From Leeia speluncae (GTDB taxonomy: Bacteria > Pseudomonadota > Gammaproteobacteria > Burkholderiales > Leeiaceae): a DNA stretch of 64,000 bases. The stretch spans positions 1-64,000 of the forward strand of contig NZ_JAJBZT010000001.1 in assembly GCF_020564625.1 (NCBI RefSeq). Direction: 5' to 3'. Below are positions 55,966-64,000 of this stretch, piece after piece. The notes beneath the pieces are model-generated. The model was not told where the DNA came from and did no database searches. It saw only the letters and a program-made list of their open reading frames with translations. The position numbers and the translations under genes are program-made. How positions within the stretch are numbered: position 1 is the first letter of the stretch; every line of letters starts with the position of its first letter.

Positions 55966-57126
55966 ATGAATACACAAAATTTATCTCCTATTCCCGCGCT
56001 TGATCAGCCACTAGATTTGCTTGGTGGATTAACGGTTAGGCAATTTTTAGACGAATACTGGCAAAAGAAACCGCTATACATTCCTAATGCGATTGCCGGC
56101 TTTGAGGATCTTGTCACCTTTGAGCAATTGGTTCAGTTTGCCGCGCAAGACGATGTTATCTCTCGCTTGGTGACCCACAAGGGCGATGACTGGCAATTAG
56201 CTCATGGGCCGCTTGCCAAAAAGCAATTTGCTAAATTGCCAAAATCAGACTGGGCAATGTTAGTGCAAAACCTCAATCACTTATTGCCAGAAGCGAATGC
56301 TTTATTGCAAAGGTTTAACTTTATTCCCTATGCACGACTTGATGACTTAATGATTAGTTGGGCGCCAACAGGTGGTGGAGTAGGGCCTCATTTCGATAGC
56401 TATGATGTGTTTTTACTACAAGGTAGCGGCGAAAAGCGCTGGCAAATCAGTAGTAACTGTGACAAGGCGTTAATTCCGGATATTCCGCTCAGAATCTTGT
56501 CTAACTTTACACATGAACATGAGTGGACATTAAAAGCTGGCGATATGCTTTATCTACCACCGCATTGTGCTCACTATGGCACTCAGTTATCCCCTGGAAC
56601 GACTTATTCGATTGGATTTAGAACCCCAAGCCATCAAGAATTAGCCACAGAATTTTTAATGTATGCGGCAGATAACTTAAAGATGGAGGGCATGTATGCT
56701 GATCCTGACCTAAAGCCACAAACTAACCCAGGTCAAATTGGGGATGAAATGATTGCTAAGTGCCGACATATCCTTTCTCAAATTCAGTGGGATGACGTAG
56801 TGATTGGTCAGTTTTTAAGCGGCTATTTGTCCGAACCTAAGCAGCACGTGTGGTTTGAAGAGCCAGAATATGCATTAGAAGAAGATGAATTTGCCGAAGC
56901 GCTACAAGCCAATGGCTTGGTTCTCAATGAAAAAAGCACTTGCTTGTATTTTGGTGATGTCGCTAGCTTTAATGGCGAGCCTGTACCGGATGATTTTTCG
57001 GCATTAGATGCATTGCATCAAATGGCGGATCGCCGAGGCTTGCCACCGGCAGAATATGATGAACTATTCATTAGCTGGTTGCATGAACTCTATTTGAATG
57101 GATGGGTACACATCAATGACGAATGA
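55966..57126 (+). CDS. roxA: Ribosomal oxygenase RoxA (JmjC/cupin)
   Basis: A 386-residue 2-oxoglutarate/Fe(II) oxygenase that hydroxylates an arginine of ribosomal protein uL16 (RoxA, YcfD). The iron ligands are H142 and D144 (GPHFDSYD) and probably H203 (PPHCAHYGTQ). The C-terminal dimer/winged-helix part from about residue 230 is family-like. Its stop overlaps the start of the next gene by about 11 bases. Confidence 0.93.
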   Translation: MNTQNLSPIPALDQPLDLLGGLTVRQFLDEYWQKKPLYIPNAIAGFEDLVTFEQLVQFAAQDDVISRLVTHKGDDWQLAHGPLAKKQFAKLPKSDWAMLVQNLNHLLPEANALLQRFNFIPYARLDDLMISWAPTGGGVGPHFDSYDVFLLQGSGEKRWQISSNCDKALIPDIPLRILSNFTHEHEWTLKAGDMLYLPPHCAHYGTQLSPGTTYSIGFRTPSHQELATEFLMYAADNLKMEGMYADPDLKPQTNPGQIGDEMIAKCRHILSQIQWDDVVIGQFLSGYLSEPKQHVWFEEPEYALEEDEFAEALQANGLVLNEKSTCLYFGDVASFNGEPVPDDFSALDALHQMADRRGLPPAEYDELFISWLHELYLNGWVHINDE

Positions 57127-57622
57127 TGCCGCATCTGGGGGTATGGCAACACGTGTTTTAACCACTAGCTATGGTGAGTTAGATGATGCGATGTTGTCGA
57201 TACTTACCCATGCTAGGCAGCATATCAAAATCTTAAGTATGGCTTGGGATTATCCCCTTTTAGAGCGGAAATCCTTTGCTGATGCGCTAGAAAACTATCT
57301 GCGGGCTTCAAGGCTCCACCTTTGCCAGATTGTATTGATGGATGCGACTTCTGCTGAAAGAAATGCGGAAAGATTAAAGCGATTGGTCCGCTTATTTTCT
57401 GATCAATTGCAAGTGCATACACCAGGAAGGCAATTAGCAAATATTCAAGACAATTTTATCTTGGTTGATGGCGCTCATTTAGTAAGACAACTGCATTACG
57501 CCCAACCGCGTACAGTTGCTATTGGGAATGATAAAAAAGCGGTTAAACCGTATGAATTAGCATTCGAGACGCTTTGGGAGTCATCACATGTAGCTATTCA
57601 TGCAACAGTGTTGGGTCTATGA
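57116..57622 (+). CDS. Phospholipase-D-like unnamed protein
   Basis: A 168-residue protein from the ATG at 57116; 57098 and 57143 are other possible starts. It has no signal peptide. It looks like a single PLD-type fold half: TSYGELDDAMLSILTHARQHIKI is the first strand-helix, and a late segment DNFILVDGAHLVRQLHY is like the D-rich strand of such proteins, but no HxK motif is seen. Small proteins of this type follow roxA in related genomes only to my memory; this is unchecked. The function is unknown. Confidence 0.6.
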   Translation: MTNDAASGGMATRVLTTSYGELDDAMLSILTHARQHIKILSMAWDYPLLERKSFADALENYLRASRLHLCQIVLMDATSAERNAERLKRLVRLFSDQLQVHTPGRQLANIQDNFILVDGAHLVRQLHYAQPRTVAIGNDKKAVKPYELAFETLWESSHVAIHATVLGL

Positions 57623-57762
57623 CAAAGTTTTTAAAAAAAGCTATTTTCTTTTTCAGTAACCATGGTAGAATTCGCCAGTCGATCGGCACTGTTGCTGGTG
57701 AAATATCTATTGCTAAACTGGGTACGGTCGCTTTTGTCCAATCCGATTTTGTTCGTAACTAG
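57619..57762 (+). CDS. Possible small ORF, 47 residues
   Basis: It starts at an ATG that overlaps the previous stop by ATGA, a pattern of translational coupling. The protein begins with a basic-hydrophobic segment (MTKFLKKAIFFF) and continues with GRIRQSIGTVAGEISIA. No family is recognised and the reading frame may be by chance. It ends 15 bases before the lipoprotein gene. Confidence 0.3.
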   Translation: MTKFLKKAIFFFSNHGRIRQSIGTVAGEISIAKLGTVAFVQSDFVRN

Positions 57763-57777
57763 ACTAAGGGTATTCAA

Positions 57778-57981
57778 ATGAAACTATCCGTTATCGTAGC
57801 CGCTTTGTTGGCCGCACTTGCTTTGGCAGCTTGCAAAAAAGAAGAGCCAGCTTCTGAAGCTCCAGCTTCTGAAGTAGTAGCTTCTGAAGCTCCAGCATCT
57901 GAAGCACCAGCTTCTGAAGCACCAGCATCTGAAGCTCCAGCTTCTGAAGCAGCTGCATCTGAAGCACCAGCATCTAACTAA
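57778..57981 (+). CDS. Small lipoprotein with ASEAP repeats
   Basis: A 67-residue protein: a lipoprotein signal peptide with the lipobox LAAC (C19) and then KKEEP, followed by tandem pentapeptide repeats ASEAP (with variants ASEVV and ASEAA) to the end (ASN). The tail is acidic, Pro/Ala-rich and probably disordered, so it may be a short surface or periplasmic tether. The RBS AAGGG is just before the ATG. It is likely monocistronic, with a terminator after it. The function is unknown. Confidence 0.8.
   Translation: MKLSVIVAALLAALALAACKKEEPASEAPASEVVASEAPASEAPASEAPASEAPASEAAASEAPASN
57847..57978 (+). repeat. Tandem 15-bp coding repeats of the lipoprotein
   Basis: Repeats of the form GCTTCTGAAGCTCCA (GCATCTGAAGCACCA etc.) occur in phase with the protein repeats. 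The near-identical copies can expand or contract by slippage, so the length may differ between strains. Confidence 0.75.
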
Positions 57982-58000
57982 TTTTAGTTAGTTGTCTGTA

Positions 58001-58035
58001 AAAAAGCCGGCCGTATGGTCGGCTTTTTGTTTTTG
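58001..58035 (+). terminator. Terminator of the lipoprotein gene
   Basis: AAAAAGCCGGCC pairs with GGTCGGCTTTTT (one G-U pair), with more T after it (GTTTTTG). Confidence 0.88.
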
Positions 58036-58141
58036 ATGTTTAATTATTTGTATTTTATTTGTAATTCTTGCTAGATTATTTTGGTCGGCGCTTTAATTTA
58101 AATATCATTAAATTTCTAATTAAATCATTCATATAGATGCA

Positions 58142-58169
58142 AAAAAGCCGATTAAATAACCGGCTTTTT
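58142..58169 (-). terminator. Terminator of ubiD
   Basis: AAAAAGCCG pairs with CGGCTTTTT over a ten-base loop; the A run on the plus strand is the U-tract for the minus-strand ubiD gene ending at 58190. Confidence 0.85.
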
Positions 58170-58189
58170 GTTAGTGAATACCTGATGCG

Positions 58190-59692
58190 TTAAATGCCTA
58201 GTTGATCCCATATTTCATCTATGTGTTTTTTTATTTCCGGCTTCATTATGATGGGGGTTCCCCACTCTCTAAATGTTTCTCCTGGCCATTTGTTTGTGGC
58301 ATCTAACCCCATCTTACTGCCAAGTCCTGAGACTGGGCTCGCAAAGTCAAGATAGTCAATTGGTGTGTGGTCAACTAGGGTGGTATCTCTAGATGGGTCC
58401 ATGCGTGTGGTAATTGCCCACATCACTTCTTTCCAGTCTCGTGTGTTTACATCGTCATCAACTACCACGATAAATTTTGTATACATAAACTGGCGTAAAT
58501 AACTCCAGATACCAAACATCACTCTTTTTGCATGTCCAGGGTATTGTTTCTTAATTGAAACAACCGCCATTCGGTAAGAGCAGCCTTCTGGCGGCAGATA
58601 AAAATCTACAATTTCTGGAAATTGCTTTTGTAAAATGGGTACAAAGACTTCGTTTAGCGCAACACCAAGCACGGCGGGTTCATCGGGCGGTTTACCCGTG
58701 TAAGTACTGTGATAAATTGGGTTTTCACGCATGGTGATGCGATCTATTGTAAATACCGGGAAACGATCTTGCTCATTGTAGTAACCCGTGTGATCACCAT
58801 ATGGCCCTTCTAGTGCAGATTCAAAGCCACTTGCATCATTGGCATCAGGATAAATATGGCCTTCTAATACAATTTCTGCATTAGCCGGAACTTGTAGTTC
58901 GCTGCCAATGCATTTAACGAGTTCTGTCTTGCTTCCACGTAATAGTCCAGCAAATTGGTATTCGGATAAAGTATCCGGCACCGGGGTCACTGCGCCTAAA
59001 ATGGTAGCGGGGTCACAACCTAGCACAACAGCAACAGGGTAGGGTGTGTTTGGAAATTGTTTGGCGTGCTCTCTAAAATCTAATGCACCACCTCTGTGAG
59101 CAAGCCAACGCATGATAACTTTATTTTTATCAATGACTTGTTGACGATAAATACCTAGGTTTTGGCGTTTTTTATTTGGACCTTTGGTAACGACCAATCC
59201 CCATGTGATCAACGGGGCGATATCGCCTGGCCAACAGTGCTGAATGGGAATGTCATTTAAATCAACATCATTACCTTCCAGCACAATCTCTTGGCAGGCG
59301 CCTTTTCGAAGCACTTTCGGTGCCATATTCCATACTTGCTTCAAAATAGGGAGTTTTTCCCATGCGTCTTTCAGGCCTTTTGGAGGTTCTGGTTCTTTTA
59401 GGTAGGCAAGTAGTTTGCCAATTTCTCTTAGAGAGCTAACTGACTCCGCGCCCATTCCCATGGCCACCCGCTTTGGCGTGCCAAATAAGTTGGTTAGAAC
59501 GGGCATGGATGGTTTGCCGTTCTTGGTAATATGTGTGGGATTTGTAAAGAGTAAGGCAGGTCCTTCATGTCTCAGAACTCGGTCCGAAATTTCGGTCATT
59601 TCTAGGTTAGGAGACACCGGATGGCTGATTCGTTTTAATTCACCCTGTGCTTCAAGCTGCTTCATGAAGTCTCTTAGATCATGGTATTGCAT
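58190..59692 (-). CDS. ubiD: 3-octaprenyl-4-hydroxybenzoate decarboxylase UbiD
   Basis: A 500-residue prenylated-FMN decarboxylase for ubiquinone synthesis, the size of E. coli UbiD (497). The conserved parts are [21 protein letters not shown] at the start, [17 protein letters not shown] and the catalytic-region [23 protein letters not shown]. It needs UbiX for the prFMN cofactor, which is not in this window. It is followed on the minus strand by the 58142 terminator. Confidence 0.97.
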   Translation of the reverse strand: MQYHDLRDFMKQLEAQGELKRISHPVSPNLEMTEISDRVLRHEGPALLFTNPTHITKNGKPSMPVLTNLFGTPKRVAMGMGAESVSSLREIGKLLAYLKEPEPPKGLKDAWEKLPILKQVWNMAPKVLRKGACQEIVLEGNDVDLNDIPIQHCWPGDIAPLITWGLVVTKGPNKKRQNLGIYRQQVIDKNKVIMRWLAHRGGALDFREHAKQFPNTPYPVAVVLGCDPATILGAVTPVPDTLSEYQFAGLLRGSKTELVKCIGSELQVPANAEIVLEGHIYPDANDASGFESALEGPYGDHTGYYNEQDRFPVFTIDRITMRENPIYHSTYTGKPPDEPAVLGVALNEVFVPILQKQFPEIVDFYLPPEGCSYRMAVVSIKKQYPGHAKRVMFGIWSYLRQFMYTKFIVVVDDDVNTRDWKEVMWAITTRMDPSRDTTLVDHTPIDYLDFASPVSGLGSKMGLDATNKWPGETFREWGTPIIMKPEIKKHIDEIWDQLGI

Positions 59693-59722
59693 GTAGCAAT
59701 CTTTCTAATATTCAACTTGGTG

Positions 59723-60493
59723 CTATTGTAACGAAACCCAATCAAAACCGCTGCTTTGTGTGGCGATAATGGTTTCACAGTCGATGATATCCGTCGTTTC
59801 AATCAATGCTTTGACGAGCATTGGCTGGTTATTTTCTTTGCTTAGATGTGCCGCCACCAGAATTTGAAGTTCCGAGGTATCTAATTTTCTTAATAAGTGG
59901 ATTGCTTGTTGGTTAGATAAATGACCAAACTTTCCACCAATTCTGTGCTTGAGCGAAGGAGGGTACTTGCTGTGAATCAACATGTCCTCATCGTGGTTAA
60001 ATTCGAGCACTAAACCATCTAATTGGTTGAGTCTCTCAATGATGTTAGGCGTGCTGCAGCCAACATCGGTGAGAATCCCTAGTCGTAAGTGTCCGCTCTG
60101 AACCACATACTGTGTAGGTTCTTTTGCGTCGTGTGGGACGGTAAATGGTTCGACACTAAAAGGACCAATTTGAATAGGGCTTGCTTCATGACTATCAAAT
60201 GGCTGCATTCGCAGCAGCTTTTCCGATATACGAGGTGCGCCATTAAAGGTGCCAAAACTTGCAAAAACAGGTATGTGATAGCGATTAGCTAATTTATCTA
60301 CACCGCTAATATGATCTGCGTGCTCGTGGGTAATGAAAATACCAAGAATCGACGCGGGCGGAATTTGTTTGCTTTCAAGCCGAGCTTGCATTTCTTTCCA
60401 GCCAAAACCGCAATCGATCATGATGTATTGATCATGAGATTGTATGACTAGTGAGTTGCCTTCGCTGCCGCTACCTAAAGAGCAAAATTTCAT
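59723..60493 (-). CDS. Metallo-beta-lactamase-fold hydrolase (YycJ-like)
   Basis: A 256-residue MBL-fold protein. The opening SLGSGSEGNSLVIQ and the metal motif THEHADHISG (HxHxDH) are intact; the His in VPHDAKEP and the late AAHLSKENN provide further ligands. This resembles the YycJ/WalJ family of probable DNA or RNA hydrolases. It lies between ubiD and bamC on the same strand. Confidence 0.9.
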   Translation of the reverse strand: MKFCSLGSGSEGNSLVIQSHDQYIMIDCGFGWKEMQARLESKQIPPASILGIFITHEHADHISGVDKLANRYHIPVFASFGTFNGAPRISEKLLRMQPFDSHEASPIQIGPFSVEPFTVPHDAKEPTQYVVQSGHLRLGILTDVGCSTPNIIERLNQLDGLVLEFNHDEDMLIHSKYPPSLKHRIGGKFGHLSNQQAIHLLRKLDTSELQILVAAHLSKENNQPMLVKALIETTDIIDCETIIATQSSGFDWVSLQ

Positions 60494-60516
60494 TTCGTGT
60501 AAATATCAGGTGGATA

Positions 60517-60544
60517 AAAAAACGCGGCTTGCGCCGCGTTTTTT
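60517..60544 (-). terminator. Terminator of bamC
   Basis: AAAAAACGCGGC pairs with GCCGCGTTTTTT with a TTGC loop: a 12-bp stem between bamC and the MBL gene on the minus strand. Confidence 0.9.
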
Positions 60545-60560
60545 GGGGTTGGCTTTAAGC

Positions 60561-61700
60561 TTAACGAAGCTGTTCAAATAGAATGCCTGTCAATTTCTTG
60601 CCAATTTCAGAAGTTTCTGCCGCGCCATTCTTGTCTTGGACAAGTACTTTGCTTGCATTATCTCCATCGCCACGCACCGCGATGCGATATTGAATTACTT
60701 CTGGTTTTTTCTTGTCGTCATTGCTTCCCCATAACCAAGAGAACCAGCCGTCACCGGAGCTCTCTGGTTTTTGTTCATCTTTGTAGCTAACAAAGTAAAC
60801 ACCATCGGTACGGTTTCTATCTACAACGGTAAAGCCACTACGATCAAGTACTAGACCTACACGGCGCCATGCACGATCAAAGCCTTCGTCAAGTTGTACA
60901 TAAGCACTGTTATCTGCTTTTACAATCTTAGCGCGCTGTATTGATGCATTTTGTTTTGCCTCTAGTGCTTGTTTAGCTGCATTTTCTTCCATGCCTAGAC
61001 GAATCATTAGGCGGTTCATCATTTCCGCTTCTAGCTCTGGTTCTGCTGGACGAGGTTGCCAAACGGTAGAAGATGTGCCGTTGCCACTTTTTTCTACATA
61101 AGCTTCATACATGCCGCGATGAGAAATGTAGATTTCCGTTTTGCCATCCGCGCGTCTTTCCATGCGAGTGCGGAACTTGTCACGCTCATCAGTCGAGTAG
61201 GCACTATCAAACCATTTGCCAAATGTATTGCGAATGATGTCATCTGGAATGTTCGCTCTGTTTTCTGCCCAGTCTGTTTCCATGATGCCAGTAGTTGGCT
61301 CATCCACTTTGATGATAAACCCTAACTCTTGCCAGAAATCTTTGATTGGTAACCAAAGTTGATCTGGCGTTGCATCGACAACAAGCCAGCGTGTATTGCC
61401 GGTTTTTTCAACTGCGACTTTATTCACCTTCGGTAAGATGGTGGTATCTGTCGAGGTTGCTGCAACTTGGGTACCATCTGCATAGGTGTTGAATGATGCA
61501 GTACCCCCACGATTTACTTCTGGCATGGCAAAGCGATTGTCATAGCTTGGCTTGCTCAAGTCGGGAGGAACATCCAGTCCTGGTGCTTCGCCAGCGCTTC
61601 GGTAATCAATTTTTTTACCTTGAAATAGCGAACTGCTACAACCAGATAGTAATAAAGCGAGTAACAGGCAACTTGGAATCAGTTTCTTGCTTGAGCGCAT
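60561..61700 (-). CDS. bamC: Outer-membrane assembly lipoprotein BamC
   Basis: A 379-residue lipoprotein from the ATG at 61700, where MRSSKKLIPS gives a clean signal with the lipobox LLSGC. It carries the unstructured BamD-binding segment DYRSAGEAPGLDVPPDLSKP, followed by two helix-grip domains. BamC is part of the beta-barrel assembly machine. It is longer than the E. coli protein (344). It follows dapA by 55 bases, the conserved dapA-bamC order. Confidence 0.93.
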   Translation of the reverse strand: MRSSKKLIPSCLLLALLLSGCSSSLFQGKKIDYRSAGEAPGLDVPPDLSKPSYDNRFAMPEVNRGGTASFNTYADGTQVAATSTDTTILPKVNKVAVEKTGNTRWLVVDATPDQLWLPIKDFWQELGFIIKVDEPTTGIMETDWAENRANIPDDIIRNTFGKWFDSAYSTDERDKFRTRMERRADGKTEIYISHRGMYEAYVEKSGNGTSSTVWQPRPAEPELEAEMMNRLMIRLGMEENAAKQALEAKQNASIQRAKIVKADNSAYVQLDEGFDRAWRRVGLVLDRSGFTVVDRNRTDGVYFVSYKDEQKPESSGDGWFSWLWGSNDDKKKPEVIQYRIAVRGDGDNASKVLVQDKNGAAETSEIGKKLTGILFEQLR

Positions 61701-61755
61701 GCACATCTTTCTTTGTTAAGTAATCGAGAGGGCGTTGAGTGCCAACAATGATTAA

Positions 61756-62643
61756 TTACGGTTTTACAATTAATTCGCCAGCTTTTGCGATGGCAGATTG
61801 AACTGCCGCTTGGCCTGCTTCGGTCAATGGGGTTAGTGGCAAACGAATGCCGTGTTTCATTAAACCAAGTTCTGCGGCGGCCCATTTCACTGGAATTGGA
61901 TTTGCTTCAACAAACAATTTGGTATGTAAGCCAAATAGTCCATCATTGATACGGCGTGCTTCAGCAATATTGCCACTACGAGCGGCAACACATAAGTCGT
62001 GCATTGCTTTTGGGGCAACGTTGGCTGTCACAGAAATCACACCATGACCACCTAGCAACATAAACGGCAGCGCAGTTGCATCATCACCAGTGTACATCGC
62101 AAATGTTTCAGGCACACGTGCAATAAGGTCTGTTGCACGCGCTAGATCTGCGGTTGCATCTTTGATACCGATGATGTTTGGAAGTTGAGCTAGACGAACA
62201 ACGGTGTCGTTATGAAGATCCGCAACCGTACGACCTGGTACGTTGTATAAAATCACTGGAATGTCTACTGCTTCAACAATCGCCTTGAAGTGCTGATATA
62301 GACCTTCTTGGGTAGGTTTGTTGTAGTAAGGTACAACAGATAAGCAGGCACTTGCACCCGCTGATTTCGCTGCTTTTGTCAGTGCAATCGCTTCGTGGGT
62401 AGAGTTAGCTCCGGTGCCTGCAATAATTGGAAGGCGACCTTTTGCATGTTCTACTGCAAAACGAATTAGTTCGATATGTTCTTCAACGGTGACAGTTGGT
62501 GATTCACCTGTCGTGCCCACAACGACCAAGCCGTCAGACTTCTGTTCGATGTGAAATTCAATCAGTTGGCGGAACGCCTCGAAATCGAGCGAACCGTCTT
62601 CGTGCATGGGGGTCACAATTGCAACAAGACTGCCGGTCAGCAT
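61756..62643 (-). CDS. dapA: 4-hydroxy-tetrahydrodipicolinate synthase DapA
   Basis: A 295-residue TIM-barrel enzyme joining pyruvate and aspartate semialdehyde, the first step of lysine and diaminopimelate synthesis. The Schiff-base lysine is K161 (GIKDATAD); Y133 and R138 (LYNVPGRT) and the TTGE motif (44-47) are the active-site residues. It precedes bamC and is divergent from the ybiT-like gene. Confidence 0.98.
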   Translation of the reverse strand: MLTGSLVAIVTPMHEDGSLDFEAFRQLIEFHIEQKSDGLVVVGTTGESPTVTVEEHIELIRFAVEHAKGRLPIIAGTGANSTHEAIALTKAAKSAGASACLSVVPYYNKPTQEGLYQHFKAIVEAVDIPVILYNVPGRTVADLHNDTVVRLAQLPNIIGIKDATADLARATDLIARVPETFAMYTGDDATALPFMLLGGHGVISVTANVAPKAMHDLCVAARSGNIAEARRINDGLFGLHTKLFVEANPIPVKWAAAELGLMKHGIRLPLTPLTEAGQAAVQSAIAKAGELIVKP

Positions 62644-62822
62644 GGTAGAAATCTTCCAGATAAAATTAATAATATTATGGCACTTACCCAGTGTGCATCA
62701 AAGTGCGCGAGCGTGTCTCTGTCTCTAAACTGGGTAAACACTAAAAGACCATAGTGTAACCGAATCATATTACAAGAGAAAATACCGTTGTTCACCAAGA
62801 GTCTGAATTGCTTGGGTAAATA

Positions 62823-62831
62823 TGCTAGAAT
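62823..62831 (+). promoter_or_regulatory. Possible extended -10 promoter of the ybiT-like gene
   Basis: TGCTAGAAT is an extended -10 (TG-N-TAGAAT) about 80 bases before the ybiT start; no clear -35 was found 17 bases upstream. Confidence 0.4.
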
Positions 62832-62910
62832 TTACACATTTGATTAACAGATTCAGGGATTTAAGCAAAAGCTTACACCTGAATGGCAGATTTAATAGAG
62901 GAAATTCAAG

Positions 62911-64000
62911 TTGCTAAGTTCCAATAGCGTAACGATGCAGTTCGGCGCCAAACCACTATTCGAGAAGGTGTCGGTAAAGTTTGGTGACGGTAACCGTTAT
63001 GGTCTGATCGGTGCGAATGGTGCCGGTAAGTCAACTTTTATGAAAATTTTAGGCGGTGATTTGGAGCCTTCTCACGGTAATGTGAGTTTAGATCCGGGTG
63101 AGCGCTTAGGTAAATTGAAGCAGGATCAATTTGCTTACGAAGATTCGCGAGTGCTAGATGTGGTGATGATGGGCCACCTAGAAATGTGGGCAGCTAGAGA
63201 AGAGCGTGATGCGATTTACGCCAATTTAGAAGCCACTGAAGATGACTACATGCGTGCAGCTGAGTTGGAAACGCGCTTCGGTGAAATGGGCGGCTATGAT
63301 GCAGAAGCACGTGCTGGTGCATTGCTAATTGGTGCTGGCATCCCTGAGTCTTTGCATACAGGCCCAATGAGTGAAGTGGCGCCCGGTTTTAAACTACGTG
63401 TCCTGCTAGCTCAAGCGTTGTTCTCTAACCCTGATGTGTTGTTGCTTGACGAACCAACCAACAACTTGGACATCAATACGATTCGTTGGCTAGAAGAAGT
63501 GCTAAATAGCCGTGAGTCGACCATGATTATTATTTCTCACGATCGTCACTTCTTGAACTCTGTGTGTACTCACATTGCTGACTTGGATTATGGTGAAGTT
63601 CGTGTCTATCCTGGTAATTACGACGATTATATGTTGGCGTCTAGTGAAGCACGTGCTCGACTAATTACGGATAACGCAAAAGCAAAAGAGAAAGTGGCTG
63701 AACTGCAGGCATTTGCGGCACGTTTTGCAGCAAACAAATCAAAATCCCGCCAAGCGACTTCTCGTTTGCGTTTAGCGGACAAAATTAAGTCTGAGATGGT
63801 GACAGTGAAGCCTTCTTCACGTCAGAACCCATACATTCGTTTTGAACCAGATGACAAGAATAAACTTCACCGTCAAGCAGTTGAAATGACGAGTGTGTCT
63901 AAGTCTTTTGACAAAGCGTTGTTTAAAGATTTGAATCTGATCGTTGAAGCAGGCCAAAAGATTGCAGTGATTGGCCCTAACGGTGCGGGTAAAACCACAT
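62911..64000 (+). CDS. ybiT: ABC-F ATPase YbiT, 5' part (runs off the window)
   Basis: An open frame from 62911 to the window end, about 363 residues of an expected ~530. It is a soluble ABC-F protein, two ABC domains without a membrane part, acting on ribosomes. The first Walker A is [18 protein letters not shown], the signature [15 protein letters not shown] and Walker [13 protein letters not shown] follow, and the second Walker A (GPNGAGKTT) is at the cut. The text matches E. coli YbiT very closely (VTMQFG start, [13 protein letters not shown]). The start is a TTG at 62911: the family N-terminus [12 protein letters not shown] fits, and AGAGGAAA lies at 62897-62904. An ATG at 62935 is inside the family sequence. 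Confidence 0.93.
   Translation, partial: MLSSNSVTMQFGAKPLFEKVSVKFGDGNRYGLIGANGAGKSTFMKILGGDLEPSHGNVSLDPGERLGKLKQDQFAYEDSRVLDVVMMGHLEMWAAREERDAIYANLEATEDDYMRAAELETRFGEMGGYDAEARAGALLIGAGIPESLHTGPMSEVAPGFKLRVLLAQALFSNPDVLLLDEPTNNLDINTIRWLEEVLNSRESTMIIISHDRHFLNSVCTHIADLDYGEVRVYPGNYDDYMLASSEARARLITDNAKAKEKVAELQAFAARFAANKSKSRQATSRLRLADKIKSEMVTVKPSSRQNPYIRFEPDDKNKLHRQAVEMTSVSKSFDKALFKDLNLIVEAGQKIAVIGPNGAGKTT

Noticed and set aside
57791-57973. Minus-strand ORF with LQKL-type repeats
   Set aside because: It is the antisense of the ASEAP lipoprotein repeats; the repeats are forced by the coding strand, and the plus strand has the lipobox and RBS.
57847-57978. CRISPR-like array
   Set aside because: The regular 15-bp units lack spacers and are in-frame codon repeats of the lipoprotein; no cas gene is near.

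Overview
The window is a gene-dense, single-copy chromosomal segment with no rRNA, tRNA, insertion sequence, prophage or CRISPR array that I could find. Low-to-moderate GC, a Gram-negative envelope set (BamC, LysR regulators, ActP/Acs, AceK, RoxA, TruC, MnmC) and the dapA-bamC pair point to a proteobacterium. A betaproteobacterium, possibly of the Neisseriales, is my best guess, but it is an inference from gene content and not a computed placement.

Layout. 1-4.9 kb: prkA-yeaH-spoVR, the starvation/stationary-phase kinase operon (minus strand). 5.1-8.1 kb: a copper-efflux operon copA-copZ-csoR whose promoter carries a perfect CsoR-type inverted repeat. 8.2-15.5 kb: metY, mnmC, an LtaS/OpgB-like phosphoglycerol transferase with a PAP2 phosphatase, a small membrane protein and folA. 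15.6-19.1 kb: two 538-residue paralogous chemoreceptors. 19.5-22.3 kb: metR, an alpha/beta hydrolase and a second LysR regulator. 22.7-30.2 kb: an acetate-uptake/activation block (CBS-DUF294 protein, DnaQ-like exonuclease, DUF485, actP, acs), followed by a degenerate EAL-like protein and truC. 32.1-37.1 kb: grpE, dnaK, a fatty-acid desaturase and dnaJ, with sigma-32-type promoters before grpE and dnaK. 37.2-45.3 kb: a tandem pair of small secreted paralogues, trmO, yggL, a YecA-like SEC-C protein, aceK, mnmA, a secreted protein with a possible Cys-His-Asp triad, nudJ and rluE. 45.6-53 kb: icd, a cold-shock gene with a long leader, clpS-clpA and a convergent clpB. 53.2-58 kb: a methyltransferase, a [2Fe-2S] thioredoxin-like protein, nadC, slyD, roxA, a PLD-like protein and a repeat-rich lipoprotein. 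58.2-64 kb: ubiD, a metallo-beta-lactamase-fold protein, bamC, dapA and the 5' part of a ybiT-type ABC-F gene that runs off the end.

How the genes fit together. Two themes recur. The first is acetate/TCA control: ActP and Acs import and activate acetate, and AceK phosphorylates Icd, whose target serine is present at residue 112. No glyoxylate genes (aceA/aceB) lie in the window. The second is protein quality control: DnaK/DnaJ/GrpE, ClpAPS and ClpB, with three sigma-32-like promoters. Most genes are conserved housekeeping functions. The less explained items are a degenerate EAL-like protein beside acs, a CBS-DUF294 protein lacking the usual nucleotidyltransferase aspartates, a roughly 115-residue charged insertion in ActP, a desaturase between dnaK and dnaJ, the tandem secreted paralogues, the putative triad protein, the rluE/nudJ overlap at an A7 tract, and the ASEAP-repeat lipoprotein. 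I saw no convincing new defence or mobile system.
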